Source of the DNA: Verrucomicrobiota bacterium
GTDB lineage: Bacteria; Verrucomicrobiota; Kiritimatiellia; RFP12; UBA1067
Length of the DNA: 64,000 bases
Assembly (NCBI GenBank): GCA_023269675.1
Contig: JAHFSX010000006.1
Coordinates: 124,001 to 188,000 of the forward strand
Reading direction: 5' to 3'
A model generated the notes under the pieces. It searched no databases. It worked only from the letters and a program-made list of their open reading frames with translations, and had not been told where the DNA came from. Every line of letters starts with the position of its first letter. The stretch's first letter is position 1. Made by a program: the position numbers and the translations under genes. Positions 57,401 to 64,000 of this stretch are shown here, piece by piece.

Positions 57401-57748
57401 CTGGCGGTAGAATACCTCGAACCCCGTGGCTTTGTCCGTCAGGTTGAAGAGCCGTCCGCCGATCTCCGGCAGCACGGACATCTGCAGATATTCGTTCTCG
57501 AGCTGGAGCGAGGTGTAGGTCTTGTCGACCTTCTTGTCGTGCAGCACGTCCTGCAGCGGATACGGATAGACGCGGCCCTGCGCGCCCTGGTACACGCGTC
57601 CCGTGTAGAAGACCGGATTCTTGTCGCACGGCCCCGGCGGATAAGTCGGCAGGGTCACGGTCGTTTCAGCGACCTTCACGCCCGCCTGGCAGAGCGACAC
57701 GCCCAAGCCGAGAACGACGCCAGCCAGCGATTTTACCAAACGTTCCAT
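54407..57748 (-). CDS. Secreted DUF5107 protein with TPR repeats
   Basis: A 1113-aa protein with a signal peptide (SLAGVVLGLGVSLCQA). Residues about 30-330 form the DUF5107 domain (VLPEIGGRLFNLTDKATGFEVFYRQHVIKPALIG, SGGVEWNFPHHHRA), which resembles galactose mutarotase-like glycan-binding sandwiches. Residues about 480-1090 are TPR repeats (AEEHLRRAVARTTRNY, AAWEKAVALNPAHGLALRNLGFAYG, ALLDAGQAAAALQNFK). DUF5107 proteins accompany glycan-degradation genes but have no assigned activity. It is first in the run with GH16 and GH27 and divergent from an XylR-like regulator. GAGAGG precedes the start. Confidence 0.88.
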   Translation of the reverse strand: MERLVKSLAGVVLGLGVSLCQAGVKVAETTVTLPTYPPGPCDKNPVFYTGRVYQGAQGRVYPYPLQDVLHDKKVDKTYTSLQLENEYLQMSVLPEIGGRLFNLTDKATGFEVFYRQHVIKPALIGMLGAWTSGGVEWNFPHHHRATTFMPVDYTTTKSADGGKTVWIGETELRQRMKWSIGLTMKPGRSYLEADCRFMNRQPYIESMLYWANVSVSCGTNYQVLFPPSCRVGMDHHKSFFTTFPMGRPCTAVDAIADLSWWKNFTTDHRSIFAVDPDNDFLAGYDHGLEMGTAHVANRQIVCGKKFFLWGNNPGGFVWDKVLTDNDGPYLELMVGAFSDNQPDYSWISPYETRMCKQYWYPIKKIGGVKCANRDAAVNLERRAPDKVWLGFNTTLSVKRAKVSLKHGGKEFSEVIDIDPDTPYVNVIPIDAGVKDQEITGRLVAPDGSELVSYTPVDAAVQPLPTPVENPKPPADYKSVEELYLVGLRLEQFHNGNVDPRPYYEEALRRDPDDLRVNTVLGIRLAKQAKFAEAEEHLRRAVARTTRNYTRAKDAEPHYYLGVVLKEQGKLKEAADELWKAVWRDSFQREAYMELAEIECLHKNYGGALEMIDNAVDVAARSSKAHTLKAFVLRKLGQKKAAAAELDRTLELDPLDVWSRAERCFLEGKAEKALDAAARNRGNKLQQVLEMAADYGTIGAAEEALALLAQAEATGADYASPLVKYYKGYFSLQTGQTDEARALFSQAAAMPTDYCFPFRHEELKMLSAASALCPSDANTWYYLGDLCYYLDQREQGVAAWEKAVALNPAHGLALRNLGFAYGRISEKRELAVARYEAAINADPQNVAPVLERDKLCEKLGRDSASRLAFLESHMATVQRSDPTVLRLAYLYNETGQFEKSLAILTTRRFHVWEGAEALRQPFVDACLLRGLALLDAGQAAAALQNFKAADTYPENLQAGRPGDAGQAPKIHYYTAQACRALGQAEAAQAQLRAALEGRVANGEMSYYRLLACRELGDSKGEADQRQRLHSAMAALAQPDAVDAYAKFGGENTPAERVGHRTTEALYLQGLASLAEGKTAEAKDLFGKALKERPSMIWAKALLQGNQRPTPNIQR

Positions 57749-57820
57749 AGCACCCTCTCTTATTTCAAATTCAACCGTCTCCAGCGTACGGCATAGGGAT
57801 CAACGGAAACAATACCGTAA

Positions 57821-57849
57821 TGCGCAAAAAATACCGAACCTTTTGCGCA
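57821..57849. promoter_or_regulatory. Likely operator palindrome between the DUF5107 gene and the XylR-like regulator
   Basis: TGCGCAAAA (57821-57829) and TTTTGCGCA (57841-57849) are perfect 9-base arms with an 11-base spacer. Two ATACCG repeats lie at 57813 and 57831. It sits 41 bases from the regulator ATG and 73 from the divergent gene start. Confidence 0.55.
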
Positions 57850-57854
57850 CGCCG

Positions 57855-57883
57855 TTTACGCCGCCAATCAGGTCTGGTATCAT
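57855..57883 (+). promoter_or_regulatory. Promoter of the XylR-like regulator, possibly leaderless
   Basis: TTTACG (57855-57860), 17-base spacer, TATCAT (57878-57883). The ATG at 57890 lies 6 bases after the -10, where transcription would start, and there is no Shine-Dalgarno sequence. Confidence 0.45.
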
Positions 57884-57889
57884 CCAGGC

Positions 57890-59080
57890 ATGCTTAAGGT
57901 ACTCAAGCGCATCCCGCGGGTGATGGTGATCCAGGAGACCAGCGTGCAACCGGGGCGGGACAAGCTGCGGGGCATTTTCAACTACGCGCACCTGTTTGGG
58001 CCATGGCACCTGCATCTTGTGCAGGGACGGTCCGGCGAAGAGCGGCCGACCTCCGCCGACGACTGGATCGCGTACGACGGCATCATCGCGGGCCAGATGA
58101 TGCTGGATCTGGCGGACGCTCTGAAGCGGACGCGCACGCCGATCATCCTGATGGACCCTTTGGACGACGCGCTGCAGCCGGGCTCGCCCTTCGCGAAGCT
58201 CTCCTGCACGCAGGATGATTCGGAGAGCGTCGGCATAGCCGGAGCCGTCTATTTCCTGGAGCGGGGGTACAAACACTTCGCTTTTGTCGGCGAGCCCCTC
58301 AACCGCAACTGGTCGGTACGGCGCGGCGAGAGCTTTATGCGCCGGGTGGGCGAGGCCGGCTTCGCCTGTCATCTCTTCGCCCTCCCCGCCGCTGCCGCAG
58401 ATTGGAAAGCCGGCGAAGATGATCTCGCGGCCTGGCTTAAAGCGCTGCCGAAACCGGTCGCGCTTCTGGCCGCCATGGACTCGCGCGCGCACCAGCTGAT
58501 CGACCTGTGCTCCAAAAACGGGCTCCGGGTGCCGCAAGACGTGGCGGTTCTGGGCATCGACAACGACGAGCTGCTCTGCAACGGCTCCATTCCCACGCTC
58601 TCCAGCATCCGGCGCGACACCGAGGCCTGCGGCTTCATGGCCGCCCAGATGCTCGACCGCCTGATGCGCCGGGAAACCCGCAAGCGTGAGGTGGCGCGCT
58701 ATGGCGTGCTCGGGATCGTCACGCGCGACTCCACGCAAACCGGCGCGCTGCCCACGGATCCCCTCGTCCAGCGGGCGCGCGAGTTCATCCGCATCAACGC
58801 CGGCGAGCACATCGGCGTCCCGAACGTCGTCAAACATCTCAGCGTCTCCCGCCGCCTGGCCGAAATGCGCTTCCGCGCCGCTTGCGGCCGCTCGCTGCTC
58901 GATGAGATTCAAGCCGTCCGGCTGGAGCGGGTCGCGAGGCTTCTCGAGGAAACCGACCTGCCGCTCACGGAAATCTGCACCCGCTGCGGCTATCGGACCG
59001 ATGTCCACCTGCGCCGCGTCTTCAAAGGCCGTTTCGGCTGTTCCATGCGCGACTACCGCGGCCGCCTGCGCGACGCGTGA
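57890..59080 (+). CDS. XylR-type regulator: LacI-like sensor with AraC DNA-binding domain
   Basis: A 396-aa protein. Residues about 8-275 form a periplasmic-binding-protein-like sensor (IIAGQMMLDLADAL, FAFVGEPLNRNWSVRRGESFMRRVGEAGF, DVAVLGIDNDELLCNGSIPTLSSIRRDTEACGFMAAQML), as in XylR. Residues about 290-390 are AraC HTH (ARLLEETDLPLTEICTRCGYRTDVHLRRVFKGRFGCSMRDYR). Such proteins activate sugar-use genes on binding a monosaccharide. It is divergent from the DUF5107-GH16-GH27 cluster and ends 4 bases before the convergent NHL gene. Confidence 0.93.
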   Translation: MLKVLKRIPRVMVIQETSVQPGRDKLRGIFNYAHLFGPWHLHLVQGRSGEERPTSADDWIAYDGIIAGQMMLDLADALKRTRTPIILMDPLDDALQPGSPFAKLSCTQDDSESVGIAGAVYFLERGYKHFAFVGEPLNRNWSVRRGESFMRRVGEAGFACHLFALPAAAADWKAGEDDLAAWLKALPKPVALLAAMDSRAHQLIDLCSKNGLRVPQDVAVLGIDNDELLCNGSIPTLSSIRRDTEACGFMAAQMLDRLMRRETRKREVARYGVLGIVTRDSTQTGALPTDPLVQRAREFIRINAGEHIGVPNVVKHLSVSRRLAEMRFRAACGRSLLDEIQAVRLERVARLLEETDLPLTEICTRCGYRTDVHLRRVFKGRFGCSMRDYRGRLRDA

Positions 59081-59084
59081 GCCG

Positions 59085-62000
59085 TCATTTCGCGCGGGGC
59101 GAGCCTTTGATGATGCAGTTCCGGACGGAATCCGACACGTACACGTTCCCCGCGCGGTCCACCGCCAGGCCTGTCACCAGCCAGCCGTTGCCGCCCATCG
59201 CCAGTTCGCTGCCCGCCAGTTTCACCACCTCCCCGGCGGGCGTCACCCGCCAGAGCACGTGATGCTCACGGTCAGCCGCATACATCCGTCCGGCACGGTC
59301 CACCGCCAGGCCGTCGAGACGCCCGAAAGGCGCGTGGCCGGCCACGGTCGTGACGCCCCCTTGGGCAGTCACCTTGCGGATTTTATTTCCCGCGGCGACA
59401 TACACGTTGCCCTCGCGGTCCGTCGCCAGAGCGGTCGGCCGCGTGAAACGGGCATCCGCGCCCCTGCCGTCCACCAGGCCGGCCTCTCCCGCCCGGCCGG
59501 CGAGCGTCGCCACCGTGCCGTCCGGCGCCACCCTCCGGACCGTGCTGTTATTGTGATCCGCCACATACACGTTGCCCGCCGGATCGACCGCCACGCCCGA
59601 GATAAAGTTGAAGCGCGCCGCGTTCCCCGCGCCGTCGGCCGCGCCGCGCTGATTCGCCTTGCCCGCCAATGTCTTCACCTCACCAGCCGGGGTCACTTTC
59701 CAAAGCACGTGCGCGCCGTCCGAGACGTAGCAGTTGGCGGCGCCGTCCACCGCCATCCCGACGGGTGCGGACAGCAACTCGCGCGTGCCCCCGAGCGTCG
59801 TGACGGCCCCTCCCGGCGTGATCCTCCTGATCGTGTCACGGCCGTCGGCCACATAAAGCGTATCCGTGTTGTCGATCGCCAGCCCTTGCGGCCCGTTCAG
59901 GCGGGCCGCGCGGCCTTGCCCGTCGTCGCCCCCCGCGACGCCCGGTTGGCCGACAAAGACCGCCCACTCGTAAGGCACGGCCTTATCGATCCCGGCCGTC
60001 ACGTCAGCCGGCGCGATCCCGTTGCGTTCTTTAGCGGCGGCCGTCGCGATCACGCTCCGGCACACGGCCGTGGGCACGCCCACCGCGATCCGGTTGTTGC
60101 AGGCGTCCGCCACATAAAGAAGCCCCTCACGATCCAGAGCCACGCCCGACGGCTGCGCGAAGCGTGCGGCGCAGCCGAGGCCGTCTTCCGCCGTCATCAG
60201 GTTGGGGCTGCCGCCGAGGGTGGTCACCACGCCGTCCGGCGTCACCTTGCGGACCGTATGGTTGTCGCGGTCCGCCACAAACACGTTGCCGGCGTGATCC
60301 ACCGCCACATCGGACGGGCCGTTGAAGCGGGCCAGCACGCCTCGACCGTCCGTGCCGCCTTTAATCCCCGCGCAGCCCGCCAGCGTCGTCACCTCGCCGC
60401 CCGGCATCACTTTCCGGATCAAATGGTTGCCGGTGTCCGCCACGTAAATGTTGCCCGCGTCATCCACCGCCACGCCCGAAGGGCTGTTGAAGCGCGCGGC
60501 GCCGCCGACGCCGTCCGCGCGGCCCGCCTTGCCCGCGCTACCCGCCAGCGTGGTCACCGCGCCCGCAGGCGTCACCTTGCGGAGCGTGTGGTTGCCGCGG
60601 TCGGCCACAACCAGGTTACCGGCTCCATCGGGGGCCACATCGGAGGGCCCGTAAAAAAGGGCTTTGGCGCCCGTCCCGTCGGCGCTGCCGGCCGTGCCTG
60701 CGCTGCCCGCCAGGGTGGTCACCGCGCCTTCTGGCGAAACCATCCTGACCGTGTGGTTGCCGGCATCCGCCACGTACAGGTTACCCGCGCCGTCCGCTGC
60801 CGTGCCGGAGGGCCAGAAAAAACGCGCCGCGTCGCCCGGGCCGTTAGTTGCGCCCATTGACCACGCCCGGCCGGCCAACGTCGTCACCACGCCGTCGGGC
60901 GTCACCTTGCGGAGCGTGTGATTGAAATTGTCCGCGACAATCAGGTTCTTCTGCCGGTCCACCGCGATGCCGCAAGGCCGGCTGAAGCGGGCCGTGGCCC
61001 CCTTGCCCTCCGCGCTGCCGTGACGGCTCGCGCTGCCCGCGAGCACCGTCAGCCCGCCCTTGGCCGCGATCCTGCTGACGGTCTGGCTCTCGTTGTCCAC
61101 CACCATCAGGTTGCCGGTCTTGTCCGCCGCCACGTCCCGCGGCGAGGGAAAGCGGGCCAGGCCGTTCGTCACCGTGGACACGAGCCCCGCCGGCGTCACT
61201 TTGCGGATCACCTGATTCCCCGTGTCCGCGAGATAGACGTTGCCCGCGGCGTCGACCGTCACGCCCTGCGGCGTGCTGAAGCGCGCCACGGTTCCCGTGC
61301 CGTTCACGCTGCCCGCGTTGCCCGCGCTGCCGGCCACCGTGGTGACCAAGCCCGCCGGCGTAATCTTCCGCAGGAGCGCATTCTCGGTATCCGCAACGAA
61401 AATGTTGCCCGCCGGATCTACGGCCAGTCCCCGCGGACAACGGAACCTCGCCGCGTCCCCCTTGCCGTCCGCGAAGCCGCCGACCGGCTGTCCGACTCTC
61501 ATCTCCGCTTTGCCCGCCAGCGTCGTAACGACGCCGGCCGGCGTGATCTTCCTGATCGTGTGGTTGTACGCGTCGGCCACCATCACATTGCCCGCGCCGT
61601 CAAGCGCCACATCGCCGGGCGAGCGGAAGCGGGCCTCGCGCCCCGTGCCGTCGGCGCTGCCCGCGCTCCCTGCGCTGCCCGCCAGCGTCGTCACCACGCC
61701 CTCGGCGCTCACCTTCCGGATGACATGGTTGCCGCTGTCCGCCACAAAGAGGTTGCCGGCCGCGTCGGCCGCCAGCCCCAGCGGCCGGTCAAAACGGGCC
61801 GAATTGCCCGTGCCGTCATTGCCCCCGGGCTCACCCATGCAGCCCGCCAGCGTGGTTACCATCCCGTCCGGACCGATCTTGCGAATGGTGTAGTTATAAA
61901 AGTCAGCCACATACACGTTGCCCGCCGCGTCGAAGGCCACGCCGGAGGGCTGGCAGAAACGGGCCGCCTCGCCTTTCCCGTCCACATTGCCCAGGCCGCC

Positions 62001-62165
62001 CGGCGCTCCGGCCAGCGTGCTCCAGCGGTACTCCGTATGGGTCTGAACCTGAGGCGCCGCGCAACCCGCCAGCGCAGCAACCACGGGAAGACCGAGAAGA
62101 CGAAGGCCCCGCATACGAAAAAAAGCGCCTGCCCCTGCTCTGACATCACGTCCGATCTGTTTCAT
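59085..62165 (-). CDS. NHL-repeat lipoprotein (18 units)
   Basis: A 1026-aa protein. The N-terminus has a basic region, then LLGLPVVAALAGC, a lipobox ending at C35, so it is probably a lipoprotein. The rest consists of NHL units of the form PSGVAVDxAGNxYVADxxNHTIRKVTPxGxVTTLAGSAG; I count 18, enough for three six-bladed propellers. Such proteins often bind partners or ligands; no catalytic residues were recognised. An alternative start is 62114. It is not clearly part of an operon. Confidence 0.88.
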   Translation of the reverse strand: MKQIGRDVRAGAGAFFRMRGLRLLGLPVVAALAGCAAPQVQTHTEYRWSTLAGAPGGLGNVDGKGEAARFCQPSGVAFDAAGNVYVADFYNYTIRKIGPDGMVTTLAGCMGEPGGNDGTGNSARFDRPLGLAADAAGNLFVADSGNHVIRKVSAEGVVTTLAGSAGSAGSADGTGREARFRSPGDVALDGAGNVMVADAYNHTIRKITPAGVVTTLAGKAEMRVGQPVGGFADGKGDAARFRCPRGLAVDPAGNIFVADTENALLRKITPAGLVTTVAGSAGNAGSVNGTGTVARFSTPQGVTVDAAGNVYLADTGNQVIRKVTPAGLVSTVTNGLARFPSPRDVAADKTGNLMVVDNESQTVSRIAAKGGLTVLAGSASRHGSAEGKGATARFSRPCGIAVDRQKNLIVADNFNHTLRKVTPDGVVTTLAGRAWSMGATNGPGDAARFFWPSGTAADGAGNLYVADAGNHTVRMVSPEGAVTTLAGSAGTAGSADGTGAKALFYGPSDVAPDGAGNLVVADRGNHTLRKVTPAGAVTTLAGSAGKAGRADGVGGAARFNSPSGVAVDDAGNIYVADTGNHLIRKVMPGGEVTTLAGCAGIKGGTDGRGVLARFNGPSDVAVDHAGNVFVADRDNHTVRKVTPDGVVTTLGGSPNLMTAEDGLGCAARFAQPSGVALDREGLLYVADACNNRIAVGVPTAVCRSVIATAAAKERNGIAPADVTAGIDKAVPYEWAVFVGQPGVAGGDDGQGRAARLNGPQGLAIDNTDTLYVADGRDTIRRITPGGAVTTLGGTRELLSAPVGMAVDGAANCYVSDGAHVLWKVTPAGEVKTLAGKANQRGAADGAGNAARFNFISGVAVDPAGNVYVADHNNSTVRRVAPDGTVATLAGRAGEAGLVDGRGADARFTRPTALATDREGNVYVAAGNKIRKVTAQGGVTTVAGHAPFGRLDGLAVDRAGRMYAADREHHVLWRVTPAGEVVKLAGSELAMGGNGWLVTGLAVDRAGNVYVSDSVRNCIIKGSPRAK

Positions 62166-62353
62166 AAAATGCCCATCTGTAACTTCAAATCCTCGATGCG
62201 AGAATGTTTTGTTGGGAACGGATGACGGCCAAGATCACGGTTAGGATCAAGAGAAAGCGAGTCTCATCGCACTCGTGATCATCCCCGCAAGCATGATCGT
62301 TTCCTTATTTGTGCCGAGCCGTCACGCCGGCTTCTTGCGCGGCGGGCCCGCTC

Positions 62354-64000
62354 TTACCGGCCCAGCCGCACCATGACCGGCTCCAGCGGCGCAAGGGCGT
62401 AGAGCAGTCGCCCATCGGCTTGGCGCTGCGGGGCGTGACCGAACTCCGCACGCACGCCCGTGCAGCCGCCTGCAAGCGTCAGAGTCGCCGTGACCGGCTC
62501 CGAAGTGCCGTTCACGACCAACAGATACACATCCGAACCCGACCGCCACACGCGCGTTTCGACCGCGGCGGGGCCCTCGCAGGTCACCGCCGGGGCCGCT
62601 TCAGCCGAAAGCATGACCGGGATGTACCTCTTGATCTCCACGGCCATCGCGCACACGTCCGCCCAGCGCTTCGCGAAGGGATCGCGGTCCGGCATCTTGA
62701 AGAGATCGAAGAACGAGTAGAAGACCAGCCCGTTGGCGCCCGCCGCCACGCACTGCCACGCCATCGCGCGCATCTCCGCCAAGGTCGGCGCGCGCGTCTT
62801 CTCGCGCTCCGCACCCTTTCGGTAGGCGCCCCAGTCGAACACCTGCGGCACCTGCCAGACCGCCCGCGTGTTGTAGGTCTGGTCGCGCGTCACGCGCGTC
62901 CACTCCAGCGCCGTGCCCGCGGGCTTGCCTGGGATCGGATAGGGATCCGTGCCGATCACGTCGAAGGTCGAGAGGTAGGCACGCACCTGGTCATACTGAT
63001 AGAGCACAACCCAGGTCGGATGATCAGGGTCCAGTTCCTCCATCAGCCGCTGCCGCGCCGCGAGGCGGTCAACCATCTCGGCCGGCATCTCGTCGTTGAT
63101 GTACCAAGCGATCAAGGCGGGATGGTTACGGTGCAACGCCACGCGCCTCTCGATTTCGGCCCGTTCGTCCGCCTCGGTCTTGATGCCCGCCGGCGCCCAG
63201 CGCGTGCCGGAGTAGAGATCCTTAAGCGAGTAGATCACCTTGAGCCCGCGCGCGTGGCAGGCGTCCATCTGATTCGTGGTCGGGCTGCCGTACGGCATGA
63301 GACAGTTGAAGGGGCCCTGGGCGTAGGTCTCCAGTTCCGGCTCCTTGACGCCGCTCCAGTACATGCCCAGCGGGAAGAAGGGCTTGCCGTCGACGATCAG
63401 CCGCCGGTGCGCATCGATGAAGGCCTTGCGCTCCGGCAGGTTCTCCACCCGGCGGAAACGCGTCTCAGCGCTCCCTCGCGCGGCGCCGCCCTTGGCCGCG
63501 AGTGAGAAACGCACCGTGTAATCGCCCACCGGAAAAGCGGAGGTATTCACGGTCAGCGAGGCGCACTCGCCCGTCAACGCGTCCGGCACTGCGCTGCAGA
63601 ACGGCTGGCCGTCCGCGGTGGCGATGACGAACGTGCCCGCGACCTCTTGGGGTTTGACGCCCGCCTCGCCCAGCGCGAGCCCGGCCGAGAAGGTCACAGG
63701 CCCGCCCGCGGACGTATGCCGGTAGGTGGAGGCGCTCACCGCGCTCACCAGCGGCGGATCGTGGCGCGTCACGCTGAGGTCGTCGAACCACGCCCTGCCG
63801 GTCATGCCGCGACGCACATAGGGCGCGACGCTGACGCGCACGGCATTGGTCGGCAGCGCGCGCGTAACGCCCCGCACCTTCCGCCAGCCGTCGCTCGTGC
63901 CGCGCACGCCTTCGGCATAGGCGCCACCCAGCCATTTGCCGTCGGGACCCGACCACTCCAGGCAGACCGTCGCGCCCGACTCCTCGCCTTTCAGGTTCTC
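62354..64000 (-). CDS. TIM-barrel glycoside hydrolase with N-terminal beta-sandwich (5' end off window)
   Basis: The frame is open to the window edge, so the N-terminus is missing; about 548 residues are present. They begin with a carbohydrate-binding-like beta-sandwich (DGWRKVRGV..FDDLSVTR), then an Ig-like domain, and a barrel starting RLIVDGKPFFPLGMYW. WYINDEM has the Glu/Asp expected for a clan GH-A acid/base, and YQYDQVRAYLSTFDVIGTDPYP follows. This resembles GH2/GH42/GH5-type proteins from PVC; the substrate is unknown. The stop is at 62354. Confidence 0.78.
   Translation of the reverse strand, partial: ENLKGEESGATVCLEWSGPDGKWLGGAYAEGVRGTSDGWRKVRGVTRALPTNAVRVSVAPYVRRGMTGRAWFDDLSVTRHDPPLVSAVSASTYRHTSAGGPVTFSAGLALGEAGVKPQEVAGTFVIATADGQPFCSAVPDALTGECASLTVNTSAFPVGDYTVRFSLAAKGGAARGSAETRFRRVENLPERKAFIDAHRRLIVDGKPFFPLGMYWSGVKEPELETYAQGPFNCLMPYGSPTTNQMDACHARGLKVIYSLKDLYSGTRWAPAGIKTEADERAEIERRVALHRNHPALIAWYINDEMPAEMVDRLAARQRLMEELDPDHPTWVVLYQYDQVRAYLSTFDVIGTDPYPIPGKPAGTALEWTRVTRDQTYNTRAVWQVPQVFDWGAYRKGAEREKTRAPTLAEMRAMAWQCVAAGANGLVFYSFFDLFKMPDRDPFAKRWADVCAMAVEIKRYIPVMLSAEAAPAVTCEGPAAVETRVWRSGSDVYLLVVNGTSEPVTATLTLAGGCTGVRAEFGHAPQRQADGRLLYALAPLEPVMVRLGR

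Noticed and set aside
55472..57796. 774-aa plus-strand frame opposite the DUF5107 gene
   Set aside because: Antisense shadow; the TPR and DUF5107 motifs are on the minus strand.

Overview
This is a GC-rich bacterial chromosome segment, probably from the PVC group, with Kiritimatiellota the most likely phylum. That assignment is an inference from gene content: very large secreted autotransporter-type proteins, an HzsA-related cytochrome c protein, a DUF5107/TPR protein, many secreted glycoside hydrolases, AraC regulators fused to sensor domains, a DUF2723 membrane protein, and abundant intergenic palindromes. No rRNA, tRNA or CRISPR array was seen.

Layout. 1-568: start of a cyclopropane-fatty-acid synthase-like gene, cut by the window edge. 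934-9904 (minus): a tight run of a DUF2723/TPR membrane protein, an Agl23/GT39-like membrane glycosyltransferase and ileS. 10145-12172: an EF-G-like GTPase with a clear terminator. 12371-14934 (minus): a GH78 alpha-L-rhamnosidase and a DUF2752 protein. 15216-18676: a flavin reductase, then a lower-GC patch with two orphan membrane proteins and a RelB/DinJ-YoeB toxin-antitoxin pair, then a PagL-like lipid A deacylase. 18890-22304: an ABC-2 exporter with a membrane-anchored partner, then trmL. 22305-23945: a RAYT transposase between two arrays of its presumed REP palindromes. 23938-27475 (minus): tsaE, a 2-hydroxyacid dehydrogenase and a secreted FAD oxidoreductase. 27643-38140 (minus): two giant autotransporter-repeat adhesin-like proteins. 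38378-41406: a SorE-like dehydrogenase, ruvA and trmJ. 41580-51443: an HzsA-related c-type cytochrome, an unusual IclR-AraC fusion regulator, a 1518-aa SGNH esterase with four copies of an unrecognised domain, and a sialidase. 51798-57748 (minus): a DUF5107/TPR, GH16 and GH27 cluster with a divergent XylR-like regulator. 59085-64000 (minus): an 18-unit NHL lipoprotein and a truncated TIM-barrel glycosidase.

How the genes work together. The secreted hydrolases (GH78, GH27, GH16, sialidase, SGNH esterase, TIM-barrel glycosidase) with sugar-responsive regulators suggest a specialist in complex, probably O-acetylated host or algal glycans. The clearest regulatory signal is a 44-bp promoter module, same length and 32/44 identical, upstream of both genes flanking the IclR-AraC regulator.

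A second theme is non-coding structure. The window holds RAYT-linked REP pairs, several other palindrome families, and hairpins whose arms are degenerate short tandem repeats. The last kind also lie inside ileS and the GT39-like gene, supply the end of the DUF5107 gene, and abut the start codons of the ABC ATPase and trmL. A third theme is a shared extreme C-terminus, GT[V/M]LxL[K/R], on the three largest secreted proteins.
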